A DNA stretch of 64,000 nt, from NCBI RefSeq assembly GCF_010692745.1, contig NZ_JAAHTB010000007.1, forward strand, positions 102,697 to 166,696. The letters run 5' to 3'. Each line of letters begins with the position of its first letter. Positions within the stretch are counted from its first letter, which is position 1. The notes beneath the pieces are model-generated. The model was not told where the DNA came from and did not search any database. It saw nothing but the letters and a program-made list of their open reading frames with translations. The translations under genes and the position numbers were made by a program. Source of the DNA: Methylobacterium sp. BTF04. Lineage in GTDB: Bacteria; Pseudomonadota; Alphaproteobacteria; Rhizobiales; Beijerinckiaceae. This document shows positions 25,953 to 34,796 of this stretch, one piece after another.

Positions 25953-28028
25953 GTGACAGCCAGCAGCGACACCAATCGCCCGGGGACTCCGAGCGGCCCG
26001 CGCATACCGGATTCCACAAAAGCGGATACGCCCGTATCGACACCAAAGACGGCCGTCACCGGCACACCCGATCCCGTCAGGGATCCGGTCAAGGTCGAGC
26101 CTGCAAAGCCGGACGCTTCGAAGGTCGAACCCTCAAAGGTCGAGGCTGCCAAGCCTGAGATCGGAAAACCCGAGACCGGCAAGCCCGACGCGCCGAAGCC
26201 GGACGCTTTCAAGCCGGAGCCGATCAAGGGGGACATTCCCAAGGCAGAGCCGCTCAAGGCTGAGCCCGCCAAGGGCGAAGCGCCGAAACCGAGCGGCTTC
26301 TCCGGTGGCCCGCAACCCACGCCGCGCGCCAACCAGTCGGTCACAGAGGGCCCGATCATCGATCTCAAGGCCAAGCGCCTGCCCGATCCGGTTTCGGCGT
26401 CGAAGCCGTCGGCGACCGGTGCGGGCCTGACGCCCGGCGTTTCGATCAAGACGCCGGACGGCAAGCCAGCGGAATCCAAGCCATCCGACGTGAAGGGTAC
26501 GGACGGTAAGCCAGCCGATACCAAGCCGGCCGATACGAAGGCCGGTGAAGCCCGCACGGTCCCCGGCGCGATCGATCCGGGCAAGGCGTCGGGCACCACC
26601 GCTCCGCGCATCGGACCGACCCCCGTCGCAGCGGTGCCGCCTGCCGCGCGCGGACCGGGATTCGGCTCGCTGGCAACCGCCGGGCTGCTCGGCGGTGTGA
26701 TCGGCGCCGGCCTGCTTTTCGGCGTTCAGCGCGCCGGCATCCTGCCGCCCCAAGACGATGCGCGCCTGACCGCGCTCGACCAGCGGATCGCCGCTCTGGC
26801 GCCGCGTGATGCGCTCAGCGGCCTCGATAAGCGGGTCTCGGCCAACGAGGCGGCCCTAAAGGCCGTGCCCGAAGCCGTGGCGACCGCGAAGGAGGCGTTG
26901 CAGAAGGCCAGCGCCGCTCCTGCGCCAGCACCGGCCGACGGGTCCGCTGCTCCGTCGACCTCCGCTCCCACGATCCCGGCCGATCTTGTGGCCCGGCTCG
27001 ACAGCCTCGATCAGCGGGTTTCGGCATTGCAGGAAGAACCCGGCCAGCAGGGTGGCGAGGCCCGGATGGCGATCGCCCCTGCGGGCGGCGACGCGGCCCA
27101 GGTCTCGGCCCTGGCCGTTCGCCTGAAGACGCTGGAAGGCAAACTCGATTCGGCACCGAAGGCCGAGCCCGATCTCGCGCCCAAGCTCGCGGCCCTTCAG
27201 AGCGACGTCGATGCGCGCGTCAAGGCCAATGCCCAGGCGGCAGAGGCCGTTGGTCAGAAGCTCACCACGGTCCAGCAATCCCTCGAAGCGCAGGTCAAGG
27301 CAGCCACCGAAGCGGTACAGACGGCGACGAATGCCAGTCAGCAGGCCGTCGACGCCAACAAGACCCAGGCCGCCGAGGCTGCCAAGACCGTGGAGCGCCA
27401 ACTCAAGGCGCAGTCCGACAAGATTGCCGGCCTCGACAAGGCCGTGTCCGAGCGGGCTGAGACCAGCACGGTCCAGGCGGCCCTCCGGGTCGTCTCGGCC
27501 GATCGCATCGTCACGGCGTTGGCCAACGGCGCCCCCTACGCCGACGCCCTGGCGAGCCTGCGCGGCCTCGAACCGGGAGATCCGGCGCGCCTGACCGCGG
27601 TGGCAGTGTTCGCCGACAAGGGCGCGCCGACGGGGCGGAGCCTCGCTGCCGAGTTCAGGCCGATCGCCGAAAAGATCGCGGCGGCGCGGCGGGCAGCCCA
27701 GACCCGCTCCGTCGCCGAGAATGGCGATCTCAGCCAAAAGCTCATGAGCATGGCCGAATCGATCGTGCAGGTTCGCAAGGTCGATGCGCCGGCCGCGAGC
27801 GCGACGGCCTCCGCTGCCACCGACCCGCTGCCGGCGATCCAGGCGTCCCTCGAGAGTGGTGACATTCAGGGCGCGGCTCAGGCATTCGCCGGTCTTCCGG
27901 AGGATGTTCGTGCTCAGACGGGCGAGTTCGGCACCAAACTGAAGTCGCGTGCCGCTGCCGGCGTCGCAGCACAAGGGCTCCTGGCCGACGCCTTCAAGGC
28001 AATCCCCGCTTCGGGCCCGTCCCGGTGA
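25953..28028 (+). CDS. Alphaproteobacterial Mic60 (mitofilin-family) inner-membrane protein
   Basis: A 691-residue protein with a GTG start and AAGGGAG upstream. Residues 1-230 are a disordered cytoplasmic part rich in Lys/Pro/Glu repeats (KPE, KPD, KVEP, KAEP). One transmembrane helix follows (SLATAGLLGGVIGAGLLFGV, about 240-260), then a long Ala/Gln/Lys-rich coiled coil to about residue 510. The C-terminal mitofilin signature (about 570-690) includes LSQKLMSMAESIVQVRKVD and QAFAGLPEDVRAQTGEF. Mitochondrial and bacterial Mic60 bend membranes and form contact sites, with outer-membrane partners such as BamA. Location between hemD and HemY is the known alphaproteobacterial context. The repeat-rich N terminus is long for the family. 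Confidence 0.88.
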   Translation: MTASSDTNRPGTPSGPRIPDSTKADTPVSTPKTAVTGTPDPVRDPVKVEPAKPDASKVEPSKVEAAKPEIGKPETGKPDAPKPDAFKPEPIKGDIPKAEPLKAEPAKGEAPKPSGFSGGPQPTPRANQSVTEGPIIDLKAKRLPDPVSASKPSATGAGLTPGVSIKTPDGKPAESKPSDVKGTDGKPADTKPADTKAGEARTVPGAIDPGKASGTTAPRIGPTPVAAVPPAARGPGFGSLATAGLLGGVIGAGLLFGVQRAGILPPQDDARLTALDQRIAALAPRDALSGLDKRVSANEAALKAVPEAVATAKEALQKASAAPAPAPADGSAAPSTSAPTIPADLVARLDSLDQRVSALQEEPGQQGGEARMAIAPAGGDAAQVSALAVRLKTLEGKLDSAPKAEPDLAPKLAALQSDVDARVKANAQAAEAVGQKLTTVQQSLEAQVKAATEAVQTATNASQQAVDANKTQAAEAAKTVERQLKAQSDKIAGLDKAVSERAETSTVQAALRVVSADRIVTALANGAPYADALASLRGLEPGDPARLTAVAVFADKGAPTGRSLAAEFRPIAEKIAAARRAAQTRSVAENGDLSQKLMSMAESIVQVRKVDAPAASATASAATDPLPAIQASLESGDIQGAAQAFAGLPEDVRAQTGEFGTKLKSRAAAGVAAQGLLADAFKAIPASGPSR

Positions 28029-28154
28029 AACTCCGGCTGCGCGACCAGCCCGCGCGCGGCTGCTTCGTCATCGTGCGGGAGCGGCAATCGCTCTCGTCCC
28101 TCGATATCGGTGTCGCCGCTACGGCCGACGCCACCCCCAGGAGTTTCTGATCTC

Positions 28155-29672
28155 ATGTGGCGCGCCCTCGCCTTCCTGGCCCTTCTCGCCCTCGCCGCCT
28201 ACGGGGCGACCTGGGTCGCCGATCATCCCGGCACCGTCACCATCGTCTGGAGCGGCTACGAGGTCGCCACCAGCCTCGCCATCGCGCTGATCGGCGTTCT
28301 CATCGCCGCCATCGTCGTCGGTTTCATCTGGGCCATCGTGCGGGGGATCATTACCCTGCCGGAAGCGCTGGTGCGCGGCTCGCGCGATCGGCGCCGGGCC
28401 AAGGGCTTCTCGGCCCTGTCGCGCGGCATGGTGGCGGTGGGCTCGGGCGATCCGCTCGCGGCCCGTCGCCACGCCAACGATGCCGAGCGCCTGCTCGGTG
28501 CCGAACCCCTCGCCCTGTTGCTGAAGGCGCAGGCCGCACAGATTTCCGGCGACCGCGAGGCCGCCGAGCAGGCCTTCCAACGCATGGTCGACGATCCCGA
28601 AACGCGGGTTCTCGGCCTGCGTGGTCTTTTCGTCGAGGCGAGGCGCCGGGAGGACGACGTCTCGGCCCGTGCCTACGCGGCAGAGGCGGCACGACTCGCC
28701 CCCAGCGTCACCTGGGCCAACGAAGCCGTGCTGGAGGCGCAATGCGCCGACGGCGATTGGGGCGGCGCCACCGAGACGGTGGAGCGGCGTGCTTCGCTCG
28801 GGCTCATCGAGAAGGGTCTCGCCCGTCGCCAGCGTGCGGTCCTCCTCACTGCCGCCGCCCAATCGCGCGAGGCCGGTGAACCCGAGGCTGCAACGGAACG
28901 TGTCCTGCGCGCGGTCAAGCTCGCCCCCGACCTCGTCCCGGCCGCATCCCTCGCCGGGCGTCTCCTCGCCCGCCGCGGCCATCTGCGCCAGGCCGCCAAG
29001 ATCATCGAGACGGCATGGCGCGCCGGACCGCATCCCGATCTCGCCAAGACCTATCTGAACCTGCGACTCGGAGATTCCGTGCGCGACCGCCTGGCACGGG
29101 CCGACACGCTCGCGCGGATTTCGTCGTGGCATCCCGAGGCACGCCTCGCGATGGCGCAGGCCGCATCCGAGGCCCGGGAATTCGACAAGGCGCGAGAGGC
29201 GCTGGCTCCGTTGCTCACCGATCGTCCCACCGTCCGTGCCTGCCTCGCGATGGCGCATCTGGAAGAGGCCGAGCACGGTGCCGGCACCGGACGCGCCCGC
29301 GAGTGGCTCGCCCGCGCCGCTCACGCCCCGCGCGACCCGTTATGGATCGCCGATGGCGTCGCCACCGAACGCTGGGCTCCGGTCTCGCCCGTGACCGGCC
29401 GACTCGATGCCTTCGTCTGGAAAACTCCGATGGAGGTTCTGGCAGGCCACGACGAGCGGACGGATGACGGCAAGGGTTCGCCGGTAGAGTCCAAGCCGGA
29501 GCCGATGCCGAGCGCCGTGATCGCGCCGCCGATGCCTCCGAAATCGCCGACCGTCGTCAAGTCGGCGACGCCCGGTCCCCTGGCAGCCGGGACCGGTACG
29601 ACGGTGGTCTTCCCGGACCCGAAGGCGGCGGAGAGCGCGAAGGCGGATCCGAAGCCGCAATTGGTGGGATAG
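28155..29672 (+). CDS. hemY: HemY-family membrane TPR protein
   Basis: A 505-residue protein with two N-terminal transmembrane segments: ALAFLALLALAAYGATWV, then the pair around SLAIALIGVLIAAIVVGFIW. The HemY_N motif GTVTIVWSGYEV lies between them. The rest is helical tetratricopeptide-type repeats (about 110-420) and a Pro/Lys-rich tail. This HemY is the heme-operon TPR protein, not protoporphyrinogen oxidase; its role is structural or regulatory and unproven. The start has AGGAG upstream. It follows the Mic60 gene by 126 bases with no terminator visible, so co-transcription is likely. Confidence 0.93.
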   Translation: MWRALAFLALLALAAYGATWVADHPGTVTIVWSGYEVATSLAIALIGVLIAAIVVGFIWAIVRGIITLPEALVRGSRDRRRAKGFSALSRGMVAVGSGDPLAARRHANDAERLLGAEPLALLLKAQAAQISGDREAAEQAFQRMVDDPETRVLGLRGLFVEARRREDDVSARAYAAEAARLAPSVTWANEAVLEAQCADGDWGGATETVERRASLGLIEKGLARRQRAVLLTAAAQSREAGEPEAATERVLRAVKLAPDLVPAASLAGRLLARRGHLRQAAKIIETAWRAGPHPDLAKTYLNLRLGDSVRDRLARADTLARISSWHPEARLAMAQAASEAREFDKAREALAPLLTDRPTVRACLAMAHLEEAEHGAGTGRAREWLARAAHAPRDPLWIADGVATERWAPVSPVTGRLDAFVWKTPMEVLAGHDERTDDGKGSPVESKPEPMPSAVIAPPMPPKSPTVVKSATPGPLAAGTGTTVVFPDPKAAESAKADPKPQLVG

Positions 29673-29708
29673 GCTTCGACGGGATCGGGCCTGGAATGGC
29701 GCAGGAAG

Positions 29709-29730
29709 GGACGATCACGCGCGATCGTCC
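29709..29730 (+). terminator. Hairpin after hemY (possible terminator)
   Basis: GGACGATC-ACGCGC-GATCGTCC, an eight-pair perfect stem 36 bases after the HemY stop, followed only by TTAAA, so the T-tract is poor. It separates HemY from the DUF2336 gene. Confidence 0.4.
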
Positions 29731-29795
29731 TTAAAGGTCGGTTCACGCAATCTGGCTAAACCTTCGGGAAGCGAGTTCTGCGTAACCGAAGTGCC

Positions 29796-30923
29796 ATGTC
29801 CCCATCTGTCGACGATGTGCCGGACCTCTCCGGCCTCATCGAGTTGTCGCGCCTCGACAATCTCGATCTCAAGCCGGTGATCCTGCGGGTTCAGACGGAT
29901 CTCTTTCTTTCGGCGTCGGTGCGGGACCGGAAGACGATCGCGGCCTTCGAGTCCCTGGCCGGCGGCCTCATCCCCATCGTCGACGACGAGACCGCCGAGA
30001 TCGTCGCGCGCAAACTCGCTCCTTTCGCAGACACGCCGCCGGGTATCCTCGCGATCCTCGCGTCACGCGGCGGCACGACCCGAGACATCGTCGTCGGCGC
30101 GGCCCCGACACTCACCCCTGCGGTGATCGATGCGGCGCTGGCGGACGGTACCGACATCGCGACGGCCATTGCCGGGCGCCACGACCTCACCCGCAGCGTC
30201 ATTGCCGAGATGATCGCGCGCGACGATCCGGCCATCGACCAAGCGCTTGCGGACAACTGGCATATCGCGCTGCAGGGCGAGAACCTGGCACGCCTCGTCG
30301 GTCGTGGCCGCCGGTCGCCCGATCTGGCGCGCGCCATCCTGGCCCGCGTCGACCTCTCTCCCGCCGATGCGGCACCGCTGTTCCTGTTCGCCGATCCGGC
30401 CCGCCGCGAGGCGATCGGGCAGGCGATGATCGCAACGGCGGCCCTGAGGCCCTGCCCGCCGCCACCGCGCGAGGCCGGGGCCGTGCTCACCGGCTTCTCG
30501 GGCCGCGGCGACATCGCCGGATTCGTGGCCTCGCTCGCCGAGATGCTGTCGCTGCCCAAGGGCTTTCTCGCCGCCACCCCGGACCCGTCGCTGCGCTACG
30601 AGCTGTTGACCCTGGCCCTCCGCACCGCCGGCCTGCACGAGGAGGAGGCGGTCTATGTGTTCCTCACCCTCAACGAGACCGTGGCGCGCTCGGTCGACCG
30701 GGTGTTCGATCTGGTGAAGCTGTTTCGGACGATCCCGCGCGCCGCCGCGCGCGATCTTCTCGCCGCGATCCTCGACGTCACCCTGCCGGAGCGCATGGGC
30801 GCGGCGAACGCGCATCAGCCCTACAATGCCCCCGACGCAGTCCGACCGCGCACGTCGCCGGCGGCCACAGAACGCCCGCCCCTGCGCACCACCCTGCCTG
30901 GTCGCCAGCGCCTGACCTCCTGA
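29796..30923 (+). CDS. DUF2336 domain-containing protein
   Basis: A 375-residue all-helical protein of the DUF2336 family, common in alphaproteobacteria and built of HEAT-like helical pairs. Typical segments are VRVQTDLFLSA-like RVQTDLFLSASVRDRKTIAA, ASRGGTTRDIVVGAAPTL, AIAGRHDLTRSVIAEMIARD, and the C-terminal YVFLTLNETVARSVDRVFDL. No enzyme motif, signal peptide or membrane helix is visible. Function unknown. It converges with the DUF1491 gene 27 bases away. A Pro/Arg-rich tail of about 40 residues ends the protein. Confidence 0.85.
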   Translation: MSPSVDDVPDLSGLIELSRLDNLDLKPVILRVQTDLFLSASVRDRKTIAAFESLAGGLIPIVDDETAEIVARKLAPFADTPPGILAILASRGGTTRDIVVGAAPTLTPAVIDAALADGTDIATAIAGRHDLTRSVIAEMIARDDPAIDQALADNWHIALQGENLARLVGRGRRSPDLARAILARVDLSPADAAPLFLFADPARREAIGQAMIATAALRPCPPPPREAGAVLTGFSGRGDIAGFVASLAEMLSLPKGFLAATPDPSLRYELLTLALRTAGLHEEEAVYVFLTLNETVARSVDRVFDLVKLFRTIPRAAARDLLAAILDVTLPERMGAANAHQPYNAPDAVRPRTSPAATERPPLRTTLPGRQRLTS

Positions 30924-30950
30924 GACGCGGCGCGCGGGTTGACCCCCGCC

Positions 30951-31292
30951 TTATTCCGCCAGTTCGAGAGCGTGCCGGCCGGCCCGATCGTCGATCTCGA
31001 TGATCCAGAGATCGTCGTCGAAGCGGATTTCCTTGCCGATCCGGACCTCAACATCTCCGGGAACCGCCCCGACGAGCAGGGCGACGAACCGGCGGTCGCT
31101 GTCGGTATCCATATCGACGAGGGATTGCGGCGCAGGCCCGTAGAAATCGGCGGTGCCGTCGAGACGGTCGACCTTCACGAAGATCGCGCCTGCCTCGGCC
31201 GCGCCGCGACGACGCTGCACGGCGGCGATCCCCTCGATACCGAGGCGGCGCAGATGGGCCGAGACCCAGAAATCCGAACGCAGGCGTGCCAT
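30951..31292 (-). CDS. DUF1491 family protein
   Basis: A 113-residue protein matching DUF1491, a small alphaproteobacterial family of unknown function. It starts MARLRSDFWVSAHLRRLG and contains GAIFVKVDRLDGTADFYGP and the ending DDDLWIIEIDDRAGRH. It is the last gene of a minus-strand run after the PAS kinase and the peptidoglycan-binding protein, 49 bases downstream of the latter. Confidence 0.88.
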   Translation of the reverse strand: MARLRSDFWVSAHLRRLGIEGIAAVQRRRGAAEAGAIFVKVDRLDGTADFYGPAPQSLVDMDTDSDRRFVALLVGAVPGDVEVRIGKEIRFDDDLWIIEIDDRAGRHALELAE

Positions 31293-31341
31293 CGGCCCGC
31301 CCTACAGCAAACCGATCCCGGTGTCCGCATGGGCTCTGAAA

Positions 31342-32046
31342 CTAGCCCGGCGGGAATCCGGCGCGGGACGCGAGTTCGCGCAAAGTCCGCCCGGTGGGCT
31401 CGCCCTTCACCGGCAGCTTGCGGTCGTGCTCGAACTTCTCGATGGCGGCGCGGGTGCCGGCGCCGAGGACTCCGTCGGCCTTGAGCGGGCCGTAGCCGAG
31501 CTTGACCAGGGCGCGCTGGGCCTGGGCCACGGATTTGTCGGTCTTCGGCGTGACCGACGCGGTGGTCTCGCCGGCCTTGATGATCTCGCCGATGGTGTCG
31601 CGGCTGGTCGCGCGCGGCGCCGGCTCGGCTTTGGGGTCGTCGCTCCGCATCGGCTTGGCCACCTCGGCCTTCACGTCCGTCCTGGCGGGCTCGGGCTTCG
31701 CAACGATTTCCGCCACGGGCTTCACGGGCGCCGCCTTGGGCGCGGCGGCGGGGCGGGCGGCGACCTTGGGGAAGATCGGGGCCGGGTGCCGGCCCATCTG
31801 GTAGCCGAGGGCATTCATCGAAACGACGATGACCGCGCCCATAGCGAGCAGCGATCCGAACACGGCGCCGGGACGGCGCAGGGCGAGGCGGGCGGTTCCG
31901 ACGGCCATCGCGCACAGATTCGCGAACCAGCCCTCCGGTGCGGGCGGCCCGCCGATCGGCCCACGCCGCGATCCCTGGCGCGGATCGCGGCTCTTGGCCG
32001 GGACGACGATCTCACGTTGATCGCGCCGTGCCTGCGTCTCGCGCAT
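31342..32046 (-). CDS. Membrane-anchored peptidoglycan-binding protein
   Basis: A 234-residue protein. The cytoplasmic N terminus is Arg-rich, then one transmembrane helix at about 60-80 (AVFGSLLAMGAVIVVSMNAL) and a Pro/Lys/Ala-rich linker. The C-terminal 65 residues form a PG_binding_1 domain (VAQAQRALVKLGYGPLKADG, then VLGAGTRAAIEKFEHD). It would hold a peptidoglycan contact from the inner membrane. It lies between the PAS histidine kinase and DUF1491 on the same strand, an arrangement seen in related genomes; a functional link to the kinase is inferred. Confidence 0.87.
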   Translation of the reverse strand: MRETQARRDQREIVVPAKSRDPRQGSRRGPIGGPPAPEGWFANLCAMAVGTARLALRRPGAVFGSLLAMGAVIVVSMNALGYQMGRHPAPIFPKVAARPAAAPKAAPVKPVAEIVAKPEPARTDVKAEVAKPMRSDDPKAEPAPRATSRDTIGEIIKAGETTASVTPKTDKSVAQAQRALVKLGYGPLKADGVLGAGTRAAIEKFEHDRKLPVKGEPTGRTLRELASRAGFPPG

Positions 32047-32164
32047 GGTGGCTCCTGTGGCTCAGCACCCCGCCCCGTGCCGCGCCTGGGCGGCGCACCG
32101 GGGGGAGGTGGTGTGGTTGACGCGCGCAGGGCGGTGACGCCGCACGCACGAGGAAGGCGTCGCC

Positions 32165-34123
32165 TCAGCCGGCACGGCGCAGGGGTACGTAGCTTTCGCG
32201 CACCGTCTCCGAGGCGGTGTCGAACAGCCCGATCGGGCGTCGCGATGCCACGGCGCCGTACGAAGCCGCCGACGCCACGAGGCTGTCCCCGGTGATCGGC
32301 GCCCGGATGGCGGTGCGGATCGGCGCCGCGGCGACGATTCCGGACGAAGGCGGGCAGTCGCGCGGCAAGGTGACGGTGATGGTGGTCCCCTGCCCTTCGG
32401 CGCTCTCGATCCGGATCCCGCCGCCATGGAGGCCGACGAGGCCCTGGACCACGGAGAGGCCGAGGCCGGTGCCCTCATGGGTGCGCTGGTAGCCACTCCC
32501 AGCCTGGAAGAACGGGTCGCCGAGACGCGGCAGGTCGGTCTCGGCGATGCCGATTCCGGTATCGGCCACGACGATGTCGAGCTGGGTCCCCGACCACCGC
32601 AACGCCACCTCGACCCGACCACCCGCCGGTGTGAACTTCACCGCGTTGGAGACGAGATTGATCAGCATCTGGCGGCAGGCCCGCAGATCGGCGTTGATCG
32701 GGATGACGGTCGCGTCGGCGGTGCGGACGAGCACGATCCCGGCCTGGTCGGCCTTGAGCTGCATCAGGTCGCAGCAGGTCCGCACCAGGGCGGTCATGTC
32801 GAAGGTCTCGGGCGCATAGTCGAAATGGCCGCTCTGGATGCGGGACATATCGAGCAACGTGTTGACCACCTCCAGGAGGTGCCGCCCCGAATTGCCGATG
32901 ATGCCGGCATATTCGCGGGTGCGCTCGGGCTCGAGGTTCAGGGCGCCCTCGCCCGCCAGGACATCGGAAAAGCCGATGATCGCGTTGAGCGGCGTGCGCA
33001 GTTCGTGGCTGACCATGCCGAGGAAACGGCTCTTCACGTCGTTGGCGCGCTCGGCCTCGGCGCGGGCGTGCTCCAGCTCCTCGGCGTGCCGGCGGTGCTC
33101 GGTGACGTCACGGGTCACCGCGACCACGCTGGACCCGACCACACCGGACTTCGGACCTACGATGCGGTGCGCCCGCATCTCGGCGACGATCACCCGCGGC
33201 GCACCCTCATCGCGGATCGCGGCCGCATCGAGATGGAGGCGGAACTGGACGGTGGCCGGCACGCCACCGGCGGCGACGTCGCTGATGGTCTGCAAAAACG
33301 CTGGACGATCGCCGACATGAACCCGATCGAGGAGGCCGTGGCCGCGCAGGCGGGTCGGGTCGGCACCGACGAACTTGGCGGCGGAGGCGCTCGCTTCGAG
33401 GACGCGGCCATTGTGGTCGTGCCAGGTGACGAGGTCGTCGATGGCCGACAGGAGCATGCGGTCGCGCAACTCGTTATCCCGGACCCTGGCGAGCCAGCGG
33501 CCCTCGTGGCGCAGGTGCTCGATGGCCTGGGCCGCCACGTGGCCGATGGCAGTAATCGCGAAGACCGGCATCGCCAGCGCCCGCGACCATTCGAGGAACG
33601 GACTACCGACGGTCAGCGGCGGAAGGACGGCGACCGCGAGGGCGCCCAGCATGGCGACGATGGAGGCGGCCAACGTGGCGCGGCGGGAGCCGGAGACCAC
33701 CGCCTCGAGGGGGATCGCCACCAGCCAGATCGCGGCGGCGGAATTGGCGCCGCCCGTCATCACCGCGAGGCAGACCACGAGTCCGGTGAGGCCCGCCGAC
33801 GATATGGCATGGGCGACCCACAGGATACCGGTGCGCGACAGCAGCACGGCGGCGAAGACCGGCAGCATCAGGCTGGCGATCGCCAGGGCCTCGATGCCGG
33901 TGGGCACCCCGCGCAGGACGAGATAGGGCGGCAGGCCGAGCATCATCACGAGCCCGGTGGCGAGGCGCGAGACGAGGAAACGCTCATGCCTGAAGCGCAC
34001 GGCAGCGTCGTCGATCACCGACTCGTGCACGAGACCCGCCAAGCGGGTATCGAATAGGGAAGCCAGTGCACCGTAAATACGCAATACTGACACGCACAGC
34101 GCGGACTCAGCCAGACTGGCCAC
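32165..34123 (-). CDS. PAS-domain membrane sensor histidine kinase (HisKA type)
   Basis: A 652-residue kinase with a GTG start. About six hydrophobic segments occupy residues 55-200 (from LATGLVMMLGLPPYLVLRG onward). A PAS domain follows (LLSAIDDLVTWHDHNGRVLE, about 220-345). The H-box is [20 protein letters not shown]. The ATPase domain has the N-box LINLVSNAVKFTP, G1 VADTGIGIAE and G2 GTGLGLSVVQGLVGLHGG. A 60-residue low-complexity tail follows. It resembles cell-cycle type PAS kinases of Hyphomicrobiales (DivL/PleC/PdhS relatives), but with no response regulator next to it the partner is unknown. It keeps the phospho-accepting histidine, unlike DivL. Confidence 0.9.
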   Translation of the reverse strand: MASLAESALCVSVLRIYGALASLFDTRLAGLVHESVIDDAAVRFRHERFLVSRLATGLVMMLGLPPYLVLRGVPTGIEALAIASLMLPVFAAVLLSRTGILWVAHAISSAGLTGLVVCLAVMTGGANSAAAIWLVAIPLEAVVSGSRRATLAASIVAMLGALAVAVLPPLTVGSPFLEWSRALAMPVFAITAIGHVAAQAIEHLRHEGRWLARVRDNELRDRMLLSAIDDLVTWHDHNGRVLEASASAAKFVGADPTRLRGHGLLDRVHVGDRPAFLQTISDVAAGGVPATVQFRLHLDAAAIRDEGAPRVIVAEMRAHRIVGPKSGVVGSSVVAVTRDVTEHRRHAEELEHARAEAERANDVKSRFLGMVSHELRTPLNAIIGFSDVLAGEGALNLEPERTREYAGIIGNSGRHLLEVVNTLLDMSRIQSGHFDYAPETFDMTALVRTCCDLMQLKADQAGIVLVRTADATVIPINADLRACRQMLINLVSNAVKFTPAGGRVEVALRWSGTQLDIVVADTGIGIAETDLPRLGDPFFQAGSGYQRTHEGTGLGLSVVQGLVGLHGGGIRIESAEGQGTTITVTLPRDCPPSSGIVAAAPIRTAIRAPITGDSLVASAASYGAVASRRPIGLFDTASETVRESYVPLRRAG

Positions 34124-34424
34124 CCGACGCCCCTTGGCTCGACTTGAACTCGACTGACCGGAGCCTCGCAGAGGCGACTTAAGCGAGTCTTGCGCGGACC
34201 CCTCCCGTTCTGTCGGGATGCTTTCCGGAGAGTAACCGGCCTTCGCGAAACGACGCGTCCTTTCGGATCAGATGCCGCGATCGCGCAGGCGAATGCGGCT
34301 CTGCCGAGTCTCGTTCACCATGCCGGCAAGTTCACCCCTCCCCGTCAGACGGGTTTTACCGTTGAGGCGGATGGTGTGCCTCCGAACGGCCGGGTCTCCA
34401 CCGGCGAGACATTCAGGTCGGGCC
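34124..34424. other. 301-base intergenic region between the PAS kinase and a small membrane protein
   Basis: No supportable gene. A short perfect hairpin CCCGT-CAG-ACGGG with TTTT lies at 34341-34357 on the plus strand, about 70 bases before the next start codon, and could act as a weak attenuator. Short reading frames here are extensions of the flanking genes. Confidence 0.4.
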
Positions 34425-34724
34425 ATGTTCTTCATCCTTCGCGCCGGCCTCGTGATCGGTGCGCTGTCCTACCTCGCCATCAACCGGGACAGTCCCGGGC
34501 CGCCCGGTTCGCTGCTGGCAAGCGTGGTGATTCCGCGTCCGGAGGCGGCCCTCCCGAGCCTCGCTGCCGCCTGGGACACCCTGCCGGCGGCGACGCGCGA
34601 GCGCCTCATGCGGGACGGAGCCGCCGAAATCGGCCGCCGCGTCGCCGGTGCTCTCGTAACTTCACGCGACACTCTGGCGGAAGCCGATCGACAGCCGGTC
34701 TGGCGCGGGACCGACAACCGCTGA
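34425..34724 (+). CDS. Small single-pass membrane protein, unknown function, upstream of cydB
   Basis: A 99-residue protein starting MFFILRAGLVIGALSYLAIN, one hydrophobic helix that is also compatible with a signal anchor. A soluble tail of about 75 residues follows (ALPSLAAAWDTLPAATRERL and GAAEIGRRVAGALV). I do not recognise a family. The open frame extends upstream by 51 codons but that part is Arg-rich and unlikely. It ends 72 bases before cydB, the place normally held by cydA, so a link to the oxidase is possible on position alone. Confidence 0.6.
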   Translation: MFFILRAGLVIGALSYLAINRDSPGPPGSLLASVVIPRPEAALPSLAAAWDTLPAATRERLMRDGAAEIGRRVAGALVTSRDTLAEADRQPVWRGTDNR

Positions 34725-34796
34725 CGCCGCGTCGACCCGATGGCGCTGGGGCGGTCGCCCCGCTACGGTAGCGTGCGCGGCGAAGGGAGGTCCGGA

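Noticed and set aside
32426..34057. 543-codon plus-strand frame opposite the PAS kinase
   Set aside because: Composition is His/Asp/Gly-rich antisense; the kinase on the other strand is intact.
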